A stretch of 64,000 nucleotides of DNA from JANNSX01 sp046348995 (GCA_046348995.1 JAXMDB010000001.1:616532-680531), one strand, 5' to 3'. Counted from the first letter of the stretch, positions 52,660 to 62,183 are shown. The notes: generated by a model from the sequence alone, not told the origin. Numbers and translations are program-made.

Positions 52660-54708
52660 ATGGAAGAGCGGGTCACAACATTGCCGAGCGCAGTCCTCTC
52701 CACTCTCCAAGACTGGCACTTCGAGATCGATTTCGAGGGTATCGCCTGGGCGATCCTCGATCGGGCGGGGGAGAGCCAGAACGCACTCTCGCGCCGGGTG
52801 CTCGAGGAGCTCGGCGAGATCATCGCGACCGTCGAGACAGAGGCGGCAGCCAAGCGTGTGCGCGGGCTCGTCCTCATCTCGGGCAAACCGACGGGTTTCA
52901 TCGTCGGCGCCGACATCCGCGAGTTCGACGACTTCAAGACCGAGAAGGCCGTCGCCGACGCCATCACTCAGGTCACGGCGCTCCTCGATCGCATCGAGGC
53001 GTTGCCGGTGACGACCGTCGCCGCGATCCACGGCTATTGCCTCGGCGGCGGTCTCGAGCTTGCCGCGGCGTGCCAGTACCGGATCGCGACGCGCGACGAT
53101 ACGACCCGCATCGGCTTCCCCGAAATCAAGCTCGGCATCTTCCCCGGCTTCAACGGCACGGTCCGGGCGATCAAGCTCGCCGGCCCCGTCGCCGCCATGC
53201 AGGCGATGCTGACGGGCTCGATGCTGCGCGCGACGGTCGCCCGCGGCATGGGGCTGGTCGACGAGCTCGTGCCCTCCAAGCATCATCTCAGGTGGTCCGC
53301 TCGCAAGGCCGTGCTGCAGGGCCGCAAGTCGCGGTCCCCGAGCTTCTTCAAGCGCGTGATGACGTTCTCACCGATCCGCGGCTATCTCGCGGGGCAGATG
53401 CGGCAGAAGACGCGGGCGAAGGTGCGCGAGACTCACTATCCGGCACCCTTCCGCCTGATCGATCTCTTCGAGAAGCACGGCGGCAGTCCTGAGCGCATGA
53501 AGCGCGAGGAGACGAAGGCGTTCGCGCCGCTCATGATATCGGAGACGGCCGAGAACCTCCGCCGCGTCTTCCGTCTGTCGGAAACGATGAAGAGCCTGGC
53601 GCCGAAAGGCGTGTTCAAGCCGCTGCGCGCGCATGTCATCGGCGCGGGCACCATGGGCGCCGACATCGCCGCGTGGTGCGTGATCTCCGGTCTCGAGGTC
53701 AGCCTGCAGGACCTGAGCGAGGATCAGCTGAAGCGGGCGGCAGATCAGGCCAAGGCGCTGTTCAAGAAGCGTCTGAAGACGCCGGTCGACATCGAAGCGG
53801 CGATGACGCGCCTCCTCATCGATCCGCAAGGCGACAACATTCCGCGCGCCGACGTCATCATCGAAGCGGTCGTCGAGCGTCTCGACGTCAAGCAGAAGAT
53901 CTTCACGAGCGTCGAGAAGCGCGCGAAGCCATCGGCCGTCATCGCGACGAACACGTCCTCGCTACCAATCGAGGACATCGCCAAGGCGATGCAGAACCCA
54001 CAGCGTCTGATCGGGCTGCATTTCTTCAACCCCGTGCCGCAGTTGCCGCTCGTCGAAGTCGTCAAGGCGCCCGATACGGCGCAAGAGTGGATCGAGAAAG
54101 GCTGCTCGGTCGTCACCGCGATCGGCAAGTTTCCGCTGATCGTCAAGAGCGTGCCGGGCTTCCTCGTCAACCGCGTGCTGGCGCCCTACATGATGGAGGC
54201 CATGCGCCGCCACGAGGAGGGCATGGAGCGCGAGCGGATCGACGACGCGGCGAAAGCCTTCGGCATGCCGGTCGGGCCGCTCGAGCTCGCCGATCAGGTC
54301 GGCCTCGACATCTGCAAGCACGTTGCCGAGATCATCGGCCTGGCGAAAGGCGAGATGGCGGCGTCGAAGCTCGCCCGGCTCGTCGCCGAAGGCAAGCTCG
54401 GCAAGAAAACCGGCGAAGGCTTCTACGTTTGGGTGGACGGCAAGGCGCAGCGCAGCGCGCCAAAAGAGCCCTACCCGGACGCCGAGCTTCAGGCGCTGGG
54501 CGAGGAGCTCGTGAAGCCTCTCATCGACGAATGCGAGAAGTGCGTCGCCGAGCGCGTCGTGCAAGGCGCCGATCTCTGCGATGCGGGCGTCATTTTCGGC
54601 ACGGGCTTCGCGCCGTTCCGCGGCGGGCCGCTGCACTACAGGCAGGTCGAGCGCGAGAAGGCTCAAGCGCAGCGCGTGCTCACCGACAAGCGCCAGGAGG
54701 CGAAGTGA
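52660..54708 (+). CDS. fadJ: Bifunctional enoyl-CoA hydratase / 3-hydroxyacyl-CoA dehydrogenase (FadJ/FadB-type)
   Basis: A 682-residue two-function beta-oxidation enzyme. Residues 1-200 are the crotonase domain (SGKPTGFIVGADIREF, AIHGYCLGGGLELAAAC with the catalytic Glu positions). Residues about 320-510 are the NAD-binding domain (HVIGAGTMGADIAAWC, NTSSLPIEDIA, GLHFFNPVPQLPLVEVV), then the 3HCDH C-terminal repeats (PGFLVNRVLAPYMMEAM, GEGFYVW). It hydrates enoyl-CoA and oxidises 3-hydroxyacyl-CoA. An AGAGGA site precedes ATG 52660. Its stop overlaps the thiolase start by one base (TGATG). Confidence 0.94.
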   Translation: MEERVTTLPSAVLSTLQDWHFEIDFEGIAWAILDRAGESQNALSRRVLEELGEIIATVETEAAAKRVRGLVLISGKPTGFIVGADIREFDDFKTEKAVADAITQVTALLDRIEALPVTTVAAIHGYCLGGGLELAAACQYRIATRDDTTRIGFPEIKLGIFPGFNGTVRAIKLAGPVAAMQAMLTGSMLRATVARGMGLVDELVPSKHHLRWSARKAVLQGRKSRSPSFFKRVMTFSPIRGYLAGQMRQKTRAKVRETHYPAPFRLIDLFEKHGGSPERMKREETKAFAPLMISETAENLRRVFRLSETMKSLAPKGVFKPLRAHVIGAGTMGADIAAWCVISGLEVSLQDLSEDQLKRAADQAKALFKKRLKTPVDIEAAMTRLLIDPQGDNIPRADVIIEAVVERLDVKQKIFTSVEKRAKPSAVIATNTSSLPIEDIAKAMQNPQRLIGLHFFNPVPQLPLVEVVKAPDTAQEWIEKGCSVVTAIGKFPLIVKSVPGFLVNRVLAPYMMEAMRRHEEGMERERIDDAAKAFGMPVGPLELADQVGLDICKHVAEIIGLAKGEMAASKLARLVAEGKLGKKTGEGFYVWVDGKAQRSAPKEPYPDAELQALGEELVKPLIDECEKCVAERVVQGADLCDAGVIFGTGFAPFRGGPLHYRQVEREKAQAQRVLTDKRQEAK

Positions 54709-55991
54709 TGGCTGGCGAAACTCTCAGGCGCGTGGCCGTCATCGGAGGCTCGCGCATTCCCTTTTGCCGCTCCAACACGCTCTACGCCGAGAAGACCAAT
54801 CTCGACATGCTGACGGCGGCGCTCTCGGGCCTCGTCGATCGGTTCGCCCTTCAGGGCAAGCTCATCGACGAGGTGCAGGGCGGCGCGGTCGTCACCCACG
54901 CCAAGGATTGGAACCTCGCGCGCGAAGCCGTCATCGGCACGGCGCTCGATCCGCGGACACCTGCGACGACACTGATGCAGGCGTGCGGCACGGGGCTCCA
55001 GGCCGCGATGAACCTCCGCGCCAAGATCGCGACCGGCGAGATCGAGTGCGGCATCGCCTGCGGAACGGACACCACGAGCGACTCGCCGATCGTGTTCCAG
55101 CGCAAGTTCGCGCAGCGCCTGATCCGGATGCAGCGCGCCAAAGGCACCTCGGCCAAGATCGGCGTGTTCAAAGGCTTCAAGCCGGGCGAGCTTGCGCCCG
55201 AGCCGCCGTCGGTCAAGGAGCCGCGCACGGGGCTCTCGATGGGTGAGCATGCCGAGCTCATGGCGCAAACCTGGGGCATCTCACGCGAGGCGCAAGACGA
55301 GCTCGCCTACGAGAGTCACACGAAGGCGGCAGCCGCCTATAAGGACGGCTATCACGATGACCTCGTCGTGCCCTTCGCCGGTGTCTTTCGCGACAACAAC
55401 ATCCGCGCCGATATCGATCGTGAGAAGCTTAGCAACCTGAAGCCTGCGTTCGAAAAGTCGGAGCGTGGGACGTTGACCGCGGCGAACTCGACGCCGCTGA
55501 CGGATGGGGCTTCCGCCGTGCTCCTCGCCTCCGAGGACTGGGCGCGCAAGAACAACCTGAAGCCGCAAGCCTGGATGACCTACGCGCAGACGGCGGCGGT
55601 CGATTTCGTCGGCGGCGACGGGCTGCTGATGGCGCCGACGATCGCCGTGTCGCGAATGTTGGAGCGTGCGGCGCTGACCCTCCAGGATTTCGATATCTAT
55701 GAAATCCATGAGGCGTTCGCCGCGCAGGTGCTGGCGACGCTGAAAGCCTGGGAGGATCCGGTCTACTGCCGCGATGTGCTCGGTCGCGATCGTCCCATGG
55801 GGGCAATCGATCGCGCGAAGATGAATCCCAAGGGCTCGAGCATCGCCTACGGCCACCCGTTCGCGGCGACCGGCGCGCGCCTCATGAGCCTGCTCGCCAA
55901 GGAGCTTGCCGAGAAGGGCTCGGGCCGAGGTCTGATCTCCATCTGCACCGCCGGTGGCATGGGCGTCGCGGCAATCCTGGAGGCGGCGTGA
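54708..55991 (+). CDS. fadI: Acetyl-CoA acyltransferase (thiolase), FadI-type
   Basis: A 427-residue thiolase for the last beta-oxidation step. The acyl-accepting Cys is C93 in MQACGTGLQAA; the general-base His is in YEIHEAFAAQ and the second Cys in ISICTAGGMGVA, with the NPKGSSIAYGHPFAATGARLM block between. Its length and sequence style match FadI/trifunctional beta subunits. It overlaps the previous gene by one base and is preceded by AGGAGG, so the pair works as one trifunctional set. Confidence 0.94.
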   Translation: MAGETLRRVAVIGGSRIPFCRSNTLYAEKTNLDMLTAALSGLVDRFALQGKLIDEVQGGAVVTHAKDWNLAREAVIGTALDPRTPATTLMQACGTGLQAAMNLRAKIATGEIECGIACGTDTTSDSPIVFQRKFAQRLIRMQRAKGTSAKIGVFKGFKPGELAPEPPSVKEPRTGLSMGEHAELMAQTWGISREAQDELAYESHTKAAAAYKDGYHDDLVVPFAGVFRDNNIRADIDREKLSNLKPAFEKSERGTLTAANSTPLTDGASAVLLASEDWARKNNLKPQAWMTYAQTAAVDFVGGDGLLMAPTIAVSRMLERAALTLQDFDIYEIHEAFAAQVLATLKAWEDPVYCRDVLGRDRPMGAIDRAKMNPKGSSIAYGHPFAATGARLMSLLAKELAEKGSGRGLISICTAGGMGVAAILEAA

Positions 55992-56635
55992 CGATGTCGG
56001 AGCAGGCACATCGGCAGGCGATCGTCGACGCGTGCCGGTGGATGAACGCGTCCGGCCTCAACCAGGGGACGTCCGGCAACATCTCGGTCAGATGGCATGA
56101 CGACATGCTGATCACGCCCTCCTCGACTCCCTACGAGACGATGACGGCCGAGATGATCGCCACCATGCCGCTGGCGCGCGGCGAGGACACGTGGCATGGG
56201 CCGATCAAACCCTCGAGCGAGTGGCGCTTCCATCAGGCGATCCTGATCAACCGGCCAGAGATCGGTGCTATCGTGCATACCCATTCCGGGCATGCGACCG
56301 CGCTGTCGATGGCGCGCAAGCCCATCCCGCCCTGCCACTACATGGTTGCGGCCTTCGGCGGCTCGGACGTACGCGTGGCGGACTATGCAACCTTCGGCAC
56401 GGCGGAGCTTTCCGACAACGCGCTCAAGGCGCTGGACGGCCGGACCGCCTGCCTCCTCGCCAATCACGGCATGATCGCGCTCGGCCGCGATCTCGAGCAG
56501 GCGAAATGGCGGGCGATGGAGCTCGAGACGCTGGCGCGGCAATATATCCTAGCCCTTGGCGCCGGCGGTCCTGTGCTCCTGAGCGAGGCGGAAATCCGCG
56601 CTGCCAAGGCGAAATTCTCGGGCTACGGCCGCTAG
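55988..56635 (+). CDS. Class II aldolase/adducin family protein
   Basis: A 215-residue FucA/AraD-like metal-dependent aldolase. Zinc ligands: His in IVHTHSGHATAL (HTH...H) near residue 93-97 and His in LLANHGMIALG near residue 157; the proton-donor Glu is in SSEWRFH (about residue 76). The phosphate-binding pattern NQGTSGNISVR (residues 25-35) is present. It cleaves or epimerises a sugar phosphate such as L-fuculose 1-phosphate; the exact substrate is unknown. GTG 55988 overlaps the thiolase stop by 4 nt; ATG 55994 is an alternative. Confidence 0.88.
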   Translation: MTMSEQAHRQAIVDACRWMNASGLNQGTSGNISVRWHDDMLITPSSTPYETMTAEMIATMPLARGEDTWHGPIKPSSEWRFHQAILINRPEIGAIVHTHSGHATALSMARKPIPPCHYMVAAFGGSDVRVADYATFGTAELSDNALKALDGRTACLLANHGMIALGRDLEQAKWRAMELETLARQYILALGAGGPVLLSEAEIRAAKAKFSGYGR

Positions 56636-56773
56636 TTAAGGGCAGCGGCTATTGCAACCGGCCTCATCTCGGGCGCATTTACCTTGTAAGTCCAAGCTCG
56701 AGCGCGCGGCACTTCAGCCGTGGCACTATCCGGGCCAACGCCCTTCCAGATCCAGATCATAAGGCAGGTTCTC

Positions 56774-57217
56774 ATGCGTCGCGTCGCAACCGCCCTGTTC
56801 GGGCTGCTTTTGTCGGCTTTGCCGGCCGCCGCCGGCGATATCCATGGTCTCTGGTTCACGACCGGGGACAAGGCCAAGGTCGAGGTCAAGGACTGCGACG
56901 GCCTGCTCTGCGGCAGCATCGTCTGGGTCCGCGACCCCGTCGGCAGCGACGGCCAGCCGCTCCACGATGCCAACAACGAGGATCCGGCGATGCAGTCCCG
57001 GCCCATCATGGGCCTGCCGATCCTGCTCGGTCTCGAGCCCAAGGGCGACAATCTATGGGCCGGCCAAGTCTACAGCCCGGAGGAGGGCCAGACGTTCGAC
57101 GTCGAGCTCCGGCTGGTCAAGGCTGACCGGATCGAGATCACGGGCTGCGGCCTGGGCGGCCTCGTCTGCGAGACCCGGCCCTGGAAGCGCGCGACCGCGG
57201 ATCAGGCGGCGAACTGA
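56774..57217 (+). CDS. DUF2147 exported protein
   Basis: A 147-residue exported protein with a signal peptide (cleavage after AAA, about residue 19). The mature part has the DUF2147 pattern: GDIHGLWFTTGDKAKVEVKDCDGLLCGSIVWVRDP, GQVYSPEEGQTFDVELRL, LGGLVCETRPW (each shown by short portions of the domain). This family forms a lipocalin-like barrel in the periplasm with unknown ligand. The ATG at 56774 is preceded by AGG. It lies in a minor gap between the aldolase and TPR genes. Confidence 0.88.
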   Translation: MRRVATALFGLLLSALPAAAGDIHGLWFTTGDKAKVEVKDCDGLLCGSIVWVRDPVGSDGQPLHDANNEDPAMQSRPIMGLPILLGLEPKGDNLWAGQVYSPEEGQTFDVELRLVKADRIEITGCGLGGLVCETRPWKRATADQAAN

Positions 57218-57302
57218 ATTTTCCTCCCTGTTCACCTTCACGGGCTGATAAGGGGGCCATGATAGTGTCGGTCTCGGCGCGTTGCGTTGGTCGAGGCATC
57301 CG

Positions 57303-58118
57303 ATGGTCGTGGCAGCAGAACAGACGGCCAAACGCCCGCGCCGGCGCCTCCTGCGCTGGTTTCTCCTCGCCGATCTGAGCTTGGTCGTCCTGGCGCTCTG
57401 CGCCTTCTACATCGTGACCGGATCCGAGGAGCGGCTCGACGCCACGCTCAAATGGACATCCGAGCAGGTCAGCTCGGCCGTCGATGGGGCGCTCGACAGC
57501 GGTCATAGCGTTGAGACGGCCCGAACGATCGCCGAGATCGCCGAGCCGATCCTGTTCCGTTTCGCCAGTTTCGGCGGAGACACGGCCGTGATGGCCCACC
57601 GCCGGGGCTGGATCAATGTGCAGCTCTCCCGCGCTTATGACGAGATCGGCGACGCGGAACGCCAACGCGCGTTTGCGGAAGCCGGAAAGCGCCAGTTCGA
57701 GAAGGCAACGGCCATCGAGCCGGCCAACCCAGAATGGCGGCGCGACCTCGCCGCCGTGGAGGACGACCTCGGCAATGCGCTGGCCGCTGCGGGCGATCTC
57801 GACGGCGCGCTCGGCCATCATCGCGAGGGCAAGCGTCAGGTATTGGCCTTGCTCGCTGGCGATCCTGACAATCCGAAGCTCAAAGGCGATGTCGCGGCAA
57901 GCTTGGGTAAGCTCGGGCGGCACTACATTTCGCGCGGCTGGACGAAGACCGGCACATCCTATCTTTGGCAGGGCCGCCGCATCATTCGAGAGCTGCTGGT
58001 GCAAGATGCCGGAAACGAGCGCTGGCAGCGCTATCTGCGCGTGTTCGACCGCATGATCGCCGAGCAGACCGCGACCGCGTCTAACGCGCCTTCCGCTTCG
58101 CTGCTTCCTCGGCTTTGA
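57303..58118 (+). CDS. Membrane-anchored TPR-like protein
   Basis: A 271-residue protein with a single N-terminal TM helix (about residues 18-42, WFLLADLSLVVLALCAFYIV) and helical repeats after it (residues 100-250: GWINVQLSRAYDEIGDAERQ, AAVEDDLGNALAAAGDLDGAL, VAASLGKLGRHYISRGWTKTG). The repeats face the periplasm if the N-terminus is inside. No enzymatic domain. Its last 38 nt overlap the end of fadD on the opposite strand, a convergent overlap that is read as real on both strands. Confidence 0.75.
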   Translation: MVVAAEQTAKRPRRRLLRWFLLADLSLVVLALCAFYIVTGSEERLDATLKWTSEQVSSAVDGALDSGHSVETARTIAEIAEPILFRFASFGGDTAVMAHRRGWINVQLSRAYDEIGDAERQRAFAEAGKRQFEKATAIEPANPEWRRDLAAVEDDLGNALAAAGDLDGALGHHREGKRQVLALLAGDPDNPKLKGDVAASLGKLGRHYISRGWTKTGTSYLWQGRRIIRELLVQDAGNERWQRYLRVFDRMIAEQTATASNAPSASLLPRL

Positions 58119-59811
58119 GCTCCTTTTTGGAGAGCTTGCCGATCATCGTCTTGGGCAGGCTCGCGCGCATCTCGATCTCTTCCGGCATCTCGATCTTGGA
58201 GAGCCTCGGCCGGACGAACTCCATGAGGGCCTGCGGTGTCGCGGTCTGTCCCTCGCGCAGCTTGACGAAGGCCTTCGGCGCCTCGCCCCGATGCACGTTC
58301 GGGATGCCGATGACGATCACCTCCTCGACGGCGGGATGCTCGTAAAGCACCTCCTCTACGCGGCGCGGGTAGACCTTGAAGCCCGAGCAGTTGATCATGT
58401 CCTTCAAGCGGTCGACGATGAAGACGAAGCCTTCCTCGTCCATGTGGCCGATGTCGCCGGTTCGGAAGAAACCATCGACAAAGACGGTCTTGGTCTCCTC
58501 GGGCTTTTGCCAATAGCCGGGCATCACCTGCGGACCCGAGATGCAAATCTCGCCATCCTCCCCGAGCCCGAGCTCCTTGGCGGGATCCTCGAGCGAGCGG
58601 ATCGAGATGCGGGTCGCCGGCAGTGGCATGCCGATCGAGCCCTCCTTGACCGGCCCGTCGGGCGGATTGGCGGAGGCGACGGGTGAGGTCTCCGAGAGAC
58701 CGTAGCCCTCGACGAGCTTGCAGCCGGTGAGCGCCTCGAACCCGCGCTTGACCTCGACCGGTAGCGCCGCGCCCCCCGACAGGCAGAACTTCAGCGAGGA
58801 GAGATCGTAGCTCTTGATCTTGCGGTGGTTGAGGATCGCGTTGAAGAGCGTCGGCACGCCCGGCATCAGTGTCGGCTTGACCTGGTTGATGAGCTTCAAC
58901 GTCTCGTTGAGCTCGAACTTCGGCACGAGAATGATCTCGGAGGCGCGGCTGACACCGAAGTTCATCACGACGGTCATGCCGAAGACGTGGAAGAAGGGCA
59001 GGATCGCCATGACGCGCTCCTTGCCGTAGTCGAGGGCGCCGGCCCAACTCGCCACCTGCTCGACGTTGGCCGAGAGGTTCGCGTGCGTCAGCATGGCGCC
59101 CTTGGGCACGCCCGTGGTCCCACCTGTGTATTGCAACACGGCGAGGTCGCGCTCGGGATCGATCACGGGCGGCGTGTATCGGCCGTCGTTGGTCATCAGG
59201 TCTTTCTGGCTGACGACCTTGGACGCGACCGGGGACGCCGCGACATTGGCGAGCTCCTGCGACTTGGCGATCCGAAACATCGCCTGCTTGACCGGCGGCA
59301 GAAGCGAGGGGAACGAGGCGACCACCGCGCGCTCGATCACGCCTTTGGCGAGCAGGGCCTCGACCTTGTTGAACAGCACTTTGAGGTTGAGGGTCACCAT
59401 GAGCGTCGCGCCGGAGTCGCGCGCTTGGTGCTCGAGCTCCTCGAGCGAGTACAGAGGATTGAAATTGACGACCGTGCCGCCGGCCTTCAGCACCGCGTAG
59501 TAGGCGACGAGAAACGTCGGCGTGTTGGGCAGAAACAGGCCGACCTTGCTGCTCTTGCCGACACCCAAACCCTGCAACCCTTTGGCGGCGTGGTTAACGA
59601 GCGTATGGATTTCCCGATAGGAATGCGTCCGGCCGAGGAAGTTGGTGCAGGTGTTGGCTCCGAAGCGCTCGGCCGCCTCGTCGAGGAAGGCGTAGACAGG
59701 CCGGGCCGGGAAGCTCTGGTCCCATGCGACGCCGGCCGGATAGGACTTGAGCCAGGGCCAAGAGCCGTTCAAGGGCCCAGCTGAGCCCGGCACCGCAGCA
59801 GCGACGGACAT
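58081..59811 (-). CDS. fadD: Long-chain fatty acid-CoA ligase
   Basis: A 576-residue acyl-adenylating enzyme that makes acyl-CoA for the fadE/fadJ/fadI genes nearby. The AMP-binding loop is LQYTGGTTGVPKGAMLTH (around residue 217), then the adenine-binding VEGYGLSETSP, the ATP-hydroxyl Asp in FFRTGDIGHMDEEGF and the catalytic Lys near the end (PKTMIGKLSKKEL). FACS signature DRLKDMINCSGFKVYP is present. The start at 59811 has a GGAGA site 8 nt upstream. Confidence 0.94.
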   Translation of the reverse strand: MSVAAAVPGSAGPLNGSWPWLKSYPAGVAWDQSFPARPVYAFLDEAAERFGANTCTNFLGRTHSYREIHTLVNHAAKGLQGLGVGKSSKVGLFLPNTPTFLVAYYAVLKAGGTVVNFNPLYSLEELEHQARDSGATLMVTLNLKVLFNKVEALLAKGVIERAVVASFPSLLPPVKQAMFRIAKSQELANVAASPVASKVVSQKDLMTNDGRYTPPVIDPERDLAVLQYTGGTTGVPKGAMLTHANLSANVEQVASWAGALDYGKERVMAILPFFHVFGMTVVMNFGVSRASEIILVPKFELNETLKLINQVKPTLMPGVPTLFNAILNHRKIKSYDLSSLKFCLSGGAALPVEVKRGFEALTGCKLVEGYGLSETSPVASANPPDGPVKEGSIGMPLPATRISIRSLEDPAKELGLGEDGEICISGPQVMPGYWQKPEETKTVFVDGFFRTGDIGHMDEEGFVFIVDRLKDMINCSGFKVYPRRVEEVLYEHPAVEEVIVIGIPNVHRGEAPKAFVKLREGQTATPQALMEFVRPRLSKIEMPEEIEMRASLPKTMIGKLSKKELKAEEAAKRKAR

Positions 59812-60122
59812 GCCTGTCTCCGAATCGGATCATGGGTGGCAACGAAGCAGTTCGCGCAGTCTAACATGCGGGCCCATGTCCACCCAACGAGTCGATACGA
59901 AGAAATGCTTGTGCAACTTTGGTGCCGATGCGACCATTTAGAGCATGGCAGTGGAGCGCGCGCCCTCCTATGCCAAATGGGCTAGTTCCCTGTAACGGAT
60001 GGACTTACGGCCGATTTTAGGGATATGCCTGCGCTTCGCTTGCTCGAAAGACGCACGTGCATTAGTGAGTGACGACGAGATGCGACGTACGGGCTTTTGG
60101 CCGTGCGGGCAGGGAGAGCGTG
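59812..60122. other. Divergent intergenic region, no gene
   Basis: 311 nt between fadD (minus) and the acyl-carrier-protein gene (plus). I see no coding frame with a ribosome-binding site. It should contain both promoters; a weak candidate for the plus side is TTGCTC near 60040 with TAGTGA about 17 nt later. No clear palindrome for a FadR-like regulator was seen. Confidence 0.5.
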
Positions 60123-60392
60123 ATGGATAATGTAGCACCCAAGATCATCGAGATCCTCCGCAAGCATATGAAGAATCCTGACAAGGATATCGTCCTCGAG
60201 ACGAAGCTTGAGGATTTGGAGATCGAGAGCCTTGATCTTGCGATGATCGTTTTCGACATCGAGGACAGCTTTGGCGTCGAGATACCTTACAACGCCAACG
60301 AAGACGTCCAAGACTTCAAGACAGTGGGCTCGGTCGTCGATCGGGTGACCTCGCTGCTCAAGGAAGCGGGCAAAGCCGGCGCCGCCGCCTGA
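60123..60392 (+). CDS. Acyl carrier protein
   Basis: An 89-residue carrier protein. The phosphopantetheine serine is S36 in LEIESLDLAMIVFDIEDSFG, with the usual acidic helix 2. The N-terminal MDNVAPKIIEILRKHMKNPDKDI lacks the standard AcpP sequence, and the gene is not in the fabD/fabG/acpP cluster, so this is a special-purpose ACP. It is unlike Rhizobium AcpXL in its helix 2. GGGAGA before the ATG supports the start. It is followed 72 nt later by a ketosynthase gene. Confidence 0.9.
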   Translation: MDNVAPKIIEILRKHMKNPDKDIVLETKLEDLEIESLDLAMIVFDIEDSFGVEIPYNANEDVQDFKTVGSVVDRVTSLLKEAGKAGAAA

Positions 60393-60464
60393 GCTAGCCT
60401 TCCGGCGTATCAGTAAACACCTGCGTGGCGCCCGCCCCCCTGGGCGCGCGGAAAACGAGTTTTT

Positions 60465-61751
60465 ATGTCGAGCAAGAACGGGCAGAAGCGCGTCGTCGTC
60501 ACGGGCATGGGCGTGGTCACGCCGATCGGTCTCAACGTTCCGGACTTCTGGACGTCGATCAAGGCCGGTAAATCGGGCGTCTCCCCCCTCGGCGGCTTCC
60601 CGCTCGAGGACCTGAAGATCCTCATCGCCGCTCAGATCAAGGATTTCGATCCGAAGGCTCGGCTGAAGCACTTCCAGCGCGACCGCATCATCACGCTCGC
60701 GGACCGGTTCTCCTGGTTCGCGGCCTCGGCGACCGACGAGGCGGTGAGGATGAGCGGCATGCCGTCGCCGTTTCCGGATCCGTATCGCTCGGCCTGCATC
60801 ATCGGCTCCGGCGCCGGCGGTCTCGTCACCTACGAGACGGCTTACCGCGACCTGTTCATTCACAACAAGCGCGCGACGCACCCGCTGACGCTGCTGCGCA
60901 TCATCGGCTCGTCGGCGTCCGCGCATGTCGGCATCGAGTTCGGGGTCAAGGGGCCGACCTTCGCGACCTGCTCGGCCTGCTCGACGGCAACGCATGCGCT
61001 GGGCATCGCGCGCGACTATATCCGGCACGGCCTCGTCGACGTCGCCATCGCCGGCGCATCGGAGTCGGTCATCAACTACGGCACTATGAAGGCTTGGCAG
61101 GCGCTGCACGTTCTGTCGCCCGAAGGTTGCTTCCCGTTCTCGAAGCGGCGCAACGGCACTGTGCTCGGCGAGGGCTCCGGCATCCTCATCCTCGAGAGCG
61201 AGGAGCACGCCAAGCGGCGTGGCGCGACGATCCTGGCGGAGCTCGCCGGCTACGGCATGGCGTCCGACAGCAAGGACATGGTCAAGCCGACCATCGAAGG
61301 CCCGGCCTATGCCATGCGCATGGCACTCGACGACGCCGGCATCTCGCCCGGTGATATCGACTACCTGAACGCCCACGGCACCGCGACGACCGACAACGAC
61401 ATCAACGAGACGCGGGCGATCAAGGAGGTGTTCGGCAACCAGGCCGGCAAGCTCGCGATCTCCTCGACCAAGTCGATGCATGGCCATCCGCTCGGCGCCG
61501 GCGGCGGCATCGAGGCGGCCGTCTGCATCAAGGCGATGCAGGACCAGTGGGCGCCGCCCACCATCGGCCTCGACGAGCCCGATCCCGAGTGCGATCTCGA
61601 CTACGTGCCGAATGTCGGCCGGCCGCTCAAGATCGGCTACACAATGTCGAACTCGTTCGCCTTCGGCGGCCTCAACGCCGTGGTCGTGTTCGGCCCGCCC
61701 CCCGGTCTGAGCGCGGCAAGACGTTTGCCAAGCTGGGCCCCGAGCCCTTAA
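60465..61751 (+). CDS. Beta-ketoacyl-ACP synthase, FabF-like
   Basis: A 428-residue condensing enzyme. The active-site Cys is C172 (ATCSACSTATHA); His residues are in YLNAHGTATTDND and KSMHGHPLGAGGG. The start KRVVVTGMGVVTPIG is canonical. It differs from housekeeping FabF in details (HVGIEFGVKGPTF, DRIITLADRFSWFAASAT) and stands beside its own ACP, so it likely elongates a special fatty acyl chain, for example a long hydroxy acid, hopanoid- or lipid A-linked acyl group (inference). No ribosome-binding site is evident before ATG 60465. Confidence 0.92.
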   Translation: MSSKNGQKRVVVTGMGVVTPIGLNVPDFWTSIKAGKSGVSPLGGFPLEDLKILIAAQIKDFDPKARLKHFQRDRIITLADRFSWFAASATDEAVRMSGMPSPFPDPYRSACIIGSGAGGLVTYETAYRDLFIHNKRATHPLTLLRIIGSSASAHVGIEFGVKGPTFATCSACSTATHALGIARDYIRHGLVDVAIAGASESVINYGTMKAWQALHVLSPEGCFPFSKRRNGTVLGEGSGILILESEEHAKRRGATILAELAGYGMASDSKDMVKPTIEGPAYAMRMALDDAGISPGDIDYLNAHGTATTDNDINETRAIKEVFGNQAGKLAISSTKSMHGHPLGAGGGIEAAVCIKAMQDQWAPPTIGLDEPDPECDLDYVPNVGRPLKIGYTMSNSFAFGGLNAVVVFGPPPGLSAARRLPSWAPSP

Positions 61752-61760
61752 AGCTTGGAG

Positions 61761-62183
61761 ATGCGTGAGATCGTCATCCAATCTGGCGCCGTCGCCGTGC
61801 GTGCGCGGCTCCTCGATACGCCGACGGCGGACGTCGTCTGGCGCGCCCTGCCGCTCCATTCGACGGCCGAAATCTGGGGCAAGGAAATCCATTTCGAGGT
61901 GCCGCTCGAGGCCTATCTCGAGGCGGACGCGCGTCAGATCGTGACAGCGGGCGAAATCGCCTTCTCCCCCGACGGGGAGGCCATCAGCATCGCCTATGGC
62001 AAGACGCCGACCAGTCGCGGCAAGCAGATTCGTCTCGCAACGCCCTCGAATGTCTTCGCGATCGCCTACGACGACGTCGCTGCGTTCGCTGCTGTCGCGC
62101 CGGGCGCCGAGATCAGCGTCCGCTCCATCGGCGCGGCCGCTCCCATCGAAGCCGCGCAAAAACGGCGCCGTCGCAAGGCCTGA
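61761..62183 (+). CDS. Cyclophilin-like fold protein (DUF369/Cyclophil_like)
   Basis: A 140-residue cytosolic protein. The pattern RLLDTPTADVVWRALPLHSTAEIWGKEIHFEVPL, then AGEIAFSPDGEAISIAYGKTP (in part) corresponds to the cyclophilin-like fold of TM1367-type proteins, with no known activity. A C-terminal tail KRRRRKA is basic. ATG 61761 is used; TTG at 61755 is an alternative. It follows the ketosynthase by 9 nt and is probably in the same transcript. Confidence 0.75.
   Translation: MREIVIQSGAVAVRARLLDTPTADVVWRALPLHSTAEIWGKEIHFEVPLEAYLEADARQIVTAGEIAFSPDGEAISIAYGKTPTSRGKQIRLATPSNVFAIAYDDVAAFAAVAPGAEISVRSIGAAAPIEAAQKRRRRKA

Noticed and set aside
52334..52660. 108-codon plus frame after the low-GC gene
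   Set aside because: It translates the palindromic repeat (PPTPALPLKGGGG) and overlaps the preceding gene.
59982..62159. Minus-strand frame of 725 codons
   Set aside because: Antisense to the ACP, ketosynthase and cyclophilin-like genes.
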